A DNA stretch of 64,000 bases from Paragorgia papillata (Eukaryota; Cnidaria; Anthozoa; Scleralcyonacea; Coralliidae): NCBI GenBank assembly GCA_035771165.1, contig JAWNZC010000471.1:351001-415000 (forward strand). Reading direction: 5' to 3'. Positions 61,554 to 64,000 of this stretch are shown piece by piece. How positions within the stretch are numbered: position 1 is the stretch's first letter; each line of letters starts with the position of its first letter. The position numbers and the translations under genes were made by a program. Under the pieces are notes generated by a model. That model was given only the letters and a program-made list of their open reading frames with translations, did not search any database and was not told the DNA's origin.

Positions 61554-61560
61554 TAGTTGA

Positions 61561-62158
61561 TAGCTTCGTTGAGTTCAGTTCACTGATGGGTTCGTCAAGA
61601 TCAACGAACGATGAGTATACGCGCGCCGACAATCTCCGCAGGTAAAATCTATCAGGTTTTCCTCTTTTTTTGACGAAACGCTAATCTTTGAGTAGCCTGC
61701 AGTGCAGGCGTTTCGGTAGTGGGAGGGGCGAGGCGAGCTGAGGAAACGCCTGCCGCCAAAAAAAATATGCGTTTGTCCACGAACGCAGCGATCTCATTGG
61801 CTAATGTTGACAAATTCTCTTCCGGTAAGCTGTAGAGTGACATTTTATAGCTTGTTGTCTGCCAACTCCGAAGATAACGAACGCTGTTCAACGCTGGCTC
61901 CTCTATAAAGTTTTATTCCTAATTTTAGTCGCGCTTGTCGCTTGGTAGTTTGTTTTAAAACAGAAATACTCCATTCGCAAGGTAAATATGTTTCATACGT
62001 AGCACTATTGTTGCATTTAAGACAAACTTCGTTTACTTCAAGACGTTGTATAGCCAGGATCAAATATTTATTCTGTGATCAAACTGTGCATGGTCAAACT
62101 ATATTTATGGGTCAAACGCACACTACATCAAATTGAATACATATCTTAGTGCTTTTAC
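61561..62158. other. Intergenic, nothing assigned
   Basis: No supported exon. Around 61690-61755 a GAAACGCC/GGCGTTTC inverted motif (GCAGGCGTTTCGG / AAACGCCTGC) suggests one more small element. Confidence 0.45.
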
Positions 62159-62353
62159 ACACGATCGGAAATGGCGGCTGTCGAGCCTCGCGAAATACGG
62201 GCTGACCCGTATTAGCTACGCATGCGTAGAACGAATATCTTGCGTGTAAACGTCATCAATACACGGCCGACAACTCACTTGAGCCAGCACGCACGTGGAC
62301 TGCGAACTGCCCCATGAAAGTGGCCGATTTTCTATGCGATTTCCGATCGTGTT
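62159..62353. mobile_element. MITE with ACACGATCGGAAAT ends
   Basis: ACACGATCGGAAAT at the left mirrors ATTTCCGATCGTGT at the right. It shares the internal TTAGCTACGCATGCGTA with 10886-11373. 195 bp. Confidence 0.7.
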
Positions 62354-62640
62354 AATTAACCTTAGTAGCTTGGTGTTGTTTTGTCGGTGTGGGAAAATCC
62401 TCGCTTATTTTATGTATATATAAAGCCGTGTTGTGGTTTGCCGTCGCCAAAGTCTAGCCGCGAACCTTGGCTTGGCAGCGAACGCGGTTTACAGACATGA
62501 ATTTCGAATCAAGAACGATTTTATATATTTTTATCTAATAGTTTCGATTGGTGATATGTTGAGTCCAAGTTGTCGTGCGGTCTGAGTTCCCAGTCTTGCT
62601 TCCAGAGCTAACATTTTCTGCTCAACCAGGAAATGCTGGC

Positions 62641-63173
62641 TCTACAATCCTGGACAAAATTGTTGGGACACTTTTCCGTTTTTCACGATTGTTGCATGGT
62701 GTCCCAAGGAAGTTTGTCCGGGATTGTCTGAAAATGGCGAATTCATAATTCATAATGGAACAAAAAACCAATTTGGACCCAGCAATTTTGCACAGTTTGC
62801 TCAAAAATCACACAAATACGCTCCCACATGAATTAGCAACAATTGTTTGTCGAGTGTAGAAGGGCGAGTGTAGAAGGGTTGGGCAATATGCAAATTAATC
62901 GGTAAGAGCTTTCGGGAGGGTGGTACCGGTGCGGGTGGGAACTCTGCAGAGACTCTGCTCCAGTGATCCCACCTTCACTGATGGGGTATGGGGGAGCAGA
63001 GACGGGGACTCTCTTATTGAACTGTAGATTTTTGGCAATGTTACAAAGCTAAAAATCTGTGTGTTTTTGAAAATTTAAAAATTCGTCATATTCGTCATTT
63101 TGGGACACTACCGTTTTTGACGATTTTCGCATGGTGTCCCAAGGACATTTGTCCAGGATTGTCGTAGATACGA
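62641..63173. mobile_element. DNA element with TCCTGGACAAA...GGGACAC ends
   Basis: CTACAATCCTGGACAAAATT and GGGACAC at the left mirror GTGTCCCAAGGACATTTGTCC then AGGATTGTCGTAG at the right. An additional internal GTGTCCCAAGGAAGTTTGTCC lies at 62700. 533 bp, just upstream of the exon at 63347. Confidence 0.65.
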
Positions 63174-63214
63174 GATTGTCTAAGCTCCCTTTCAATTATT
63201 TTTTACATGATGAT

Positions 63215-63290
63215 GATGAACGTTATTTAAACACGGGGTCTCTTCATTTGTATTACATAAATGCTCCTCCAGAGAGCCGTGTGAAACGAC
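63215..63290. repeat. Relative of the intron 4 retroelement-tail module
   Basis: TTATTTAAACACGGGGTCTC, then CATAAATGCTCCTCCAGAGAG and CCGTGTG, parallels the array module TTATTTAAACACGGTATCAC / CATGCTCTTCCAGTGAG / CCGTGTA. About 75 per cent similar by eye. Confidence 0.55.
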
Positions 63291-63346
63291 ATCTACTGCA
63301 TGTAATCACAAAACATTTCAGTTGATTTCTCTGTTTTCTCTTGTAG

Positions 63347-63503
63347 GTGTTGTCAGACACTGCTGAGAGGTTATTCAGTGTTTTTATTCAAGTATCCATT
63401 TGTGTTCCTTATTCTCACCCCAGCCTTCCTTATATTATGCGCGGTCCTTTCATTTGTACCTGGCGTGGGACCAGCGCGTCCTGATTTTTCAAAGCCAACT
63501 AAA
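63347..63503 (+). CDS. Exon of a Dispatched/Patched-like membrane protein (partial)
   Basis: Good acceptor (a pyrimidine tract ending CTTGTAG) and donor (AAA|GTAAGTG). The only open frame across the exon, 52 codons from 63348, gives CCQTLLRGYSVF, a transmembrane helix KYPFVFLILTPAFLIL continuing CAVLSFVPG, and then RPDFSKPTK. A short cytosolic lead, a first membrane helix and a following PDFS.P motif resemble the first membrane segment of Dispatched-type RND/SSD transporters, where PDFS.P is followed by GFEPRGT. That continuation should be the next exon, beyond the window. No initiation exon was found upstream. The family call is tentative; the exon call is firmer. Confidence 0.5.
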
Positions 63504-64000
63504 GTAAGTGTAATGTCAGACATAGTTTAATTGCATCTAAGCAACTCGATTGTTTTTTGGCCTGGTGACACCACTGATTTCTTTATAACTGGATTGCTCA
63601 TCCTTTATGGTCAGCAGTAAACAGTTTGAAGCCACTGGCGGCCATATTGGTACTCCAGGTCCAGTGTACCTTGCGGGCTTAAGAGTAATAAGACTTTACC
63701 GGGGGAGTCGGTAAAGCTGTAAAACAATTCACATACATCAATTTACTGTTTAAAGTGGTTCTCTGATGAAAATATTGTTGGCAATGTTTTTGCATAATCC
63801 TAAAGATGTTATGGTAGTTAGTAATCGTGCGAAGTTTCATTTCAAAATTCGTTGAAGAAAAGGTGATATTTTACGTGTGAAGTTTGTATTTTTACGTGTG
63901 AAGTTTGTATTTTGGAGTACCCCCATTAAAGTGGCCGAGCTTGAGAAGAATGAGTCGAGGAAGCTTATGACGTCATAGACTCAATAACAACAATGACCCT
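63504..64000. other. Intron after the Dispatched-like exon, nothing else seen
   Basis: Unassigned sequence apart from a 21-bp duplicate (TTTACGTGTGAAGTTTGTAT) at about 63870-63912. Confidence 0.5.

Overview
This is a eukaryotic, clearly metazoan, nuclear window. It is AT-rich, with GT-AG introns, long introns and an extreme load of short non-autonomous DNA transposons, SINE-like pieces and tandem arrays. The repeat style (TIR-only foldback elements, tRNA- and 5S-like SINEs) together with well-conserved, intron-rich housekeeping genes suggests an anthozoan cnidarian (coral or sea anemone). That taxon call is an inference. No ribosomal or mitochondrial marker is present to settle it.

Three genes are visible, all on the + strand. 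(1) 1815-6761: the last five coding exons of VPS53, a subunit of the GARP/EARP endosome-to-Golgi tethering complexes; the gene begins upstream of the window. (2) 11750-48273: a complete lysosomal beta-glucuronidase (GUSB) gene. I rebuilt it from 12 exons totalling 1962 bp (653 codons plus stop), with every junction in frame, a signal peptide, and the acid/base (E461) and nucleophile (E550) glutamates in place. (3) 63347-63503: one exon of a polytopic membrane protein, best matched to the first transmembrane region of a Dispatched/Patched-type protein; the rest lies outside the window or was not found.

The most striking structure is GUSB intron 4 (19850-36187). About 14.9 kb of it (21018-35900) is a 10-bp satellite, consensus CAACAAATCG, with at least three nested levels of organisation (10 bp, about 0.8-1.1 kb, about 4.8 kb). 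Two foreign modules were amplified along with the decamers. One is a retroelement-like tail (nine copies). The other is a roughly 286-bp block (seven copies) whose last copy is the real 3' end of the intron. In the other six copies the acceptor AG reads AC. Neighbouring introns carry their own arrays (24, 15 and 20 bp, GGTT, AAAC, CGAA). The arrays of introns 3, 4 and 5 all contain the hexamer TCGCAA, varying mainly to TCACAA.

The remaining sequence is a mosaic of nested palindromic MITEs. Several have clean target-site duplications: TTAA (17391, 44877, 48763), 9 bp (8696, 51743), 8 bp hAT-like (12218), 7 bp (60966), TA mariner/pogo-like (7294, 13038, 42965) and TTA (18201, 59410). Two elements carry short coding-like pieces (Myb/MADF-like at 20225-20365; SAM-like on the minus strand at 56396-56480). 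The region 48274-63346 between GUSB and the third gene contains only such repeats and unassigned sequence.
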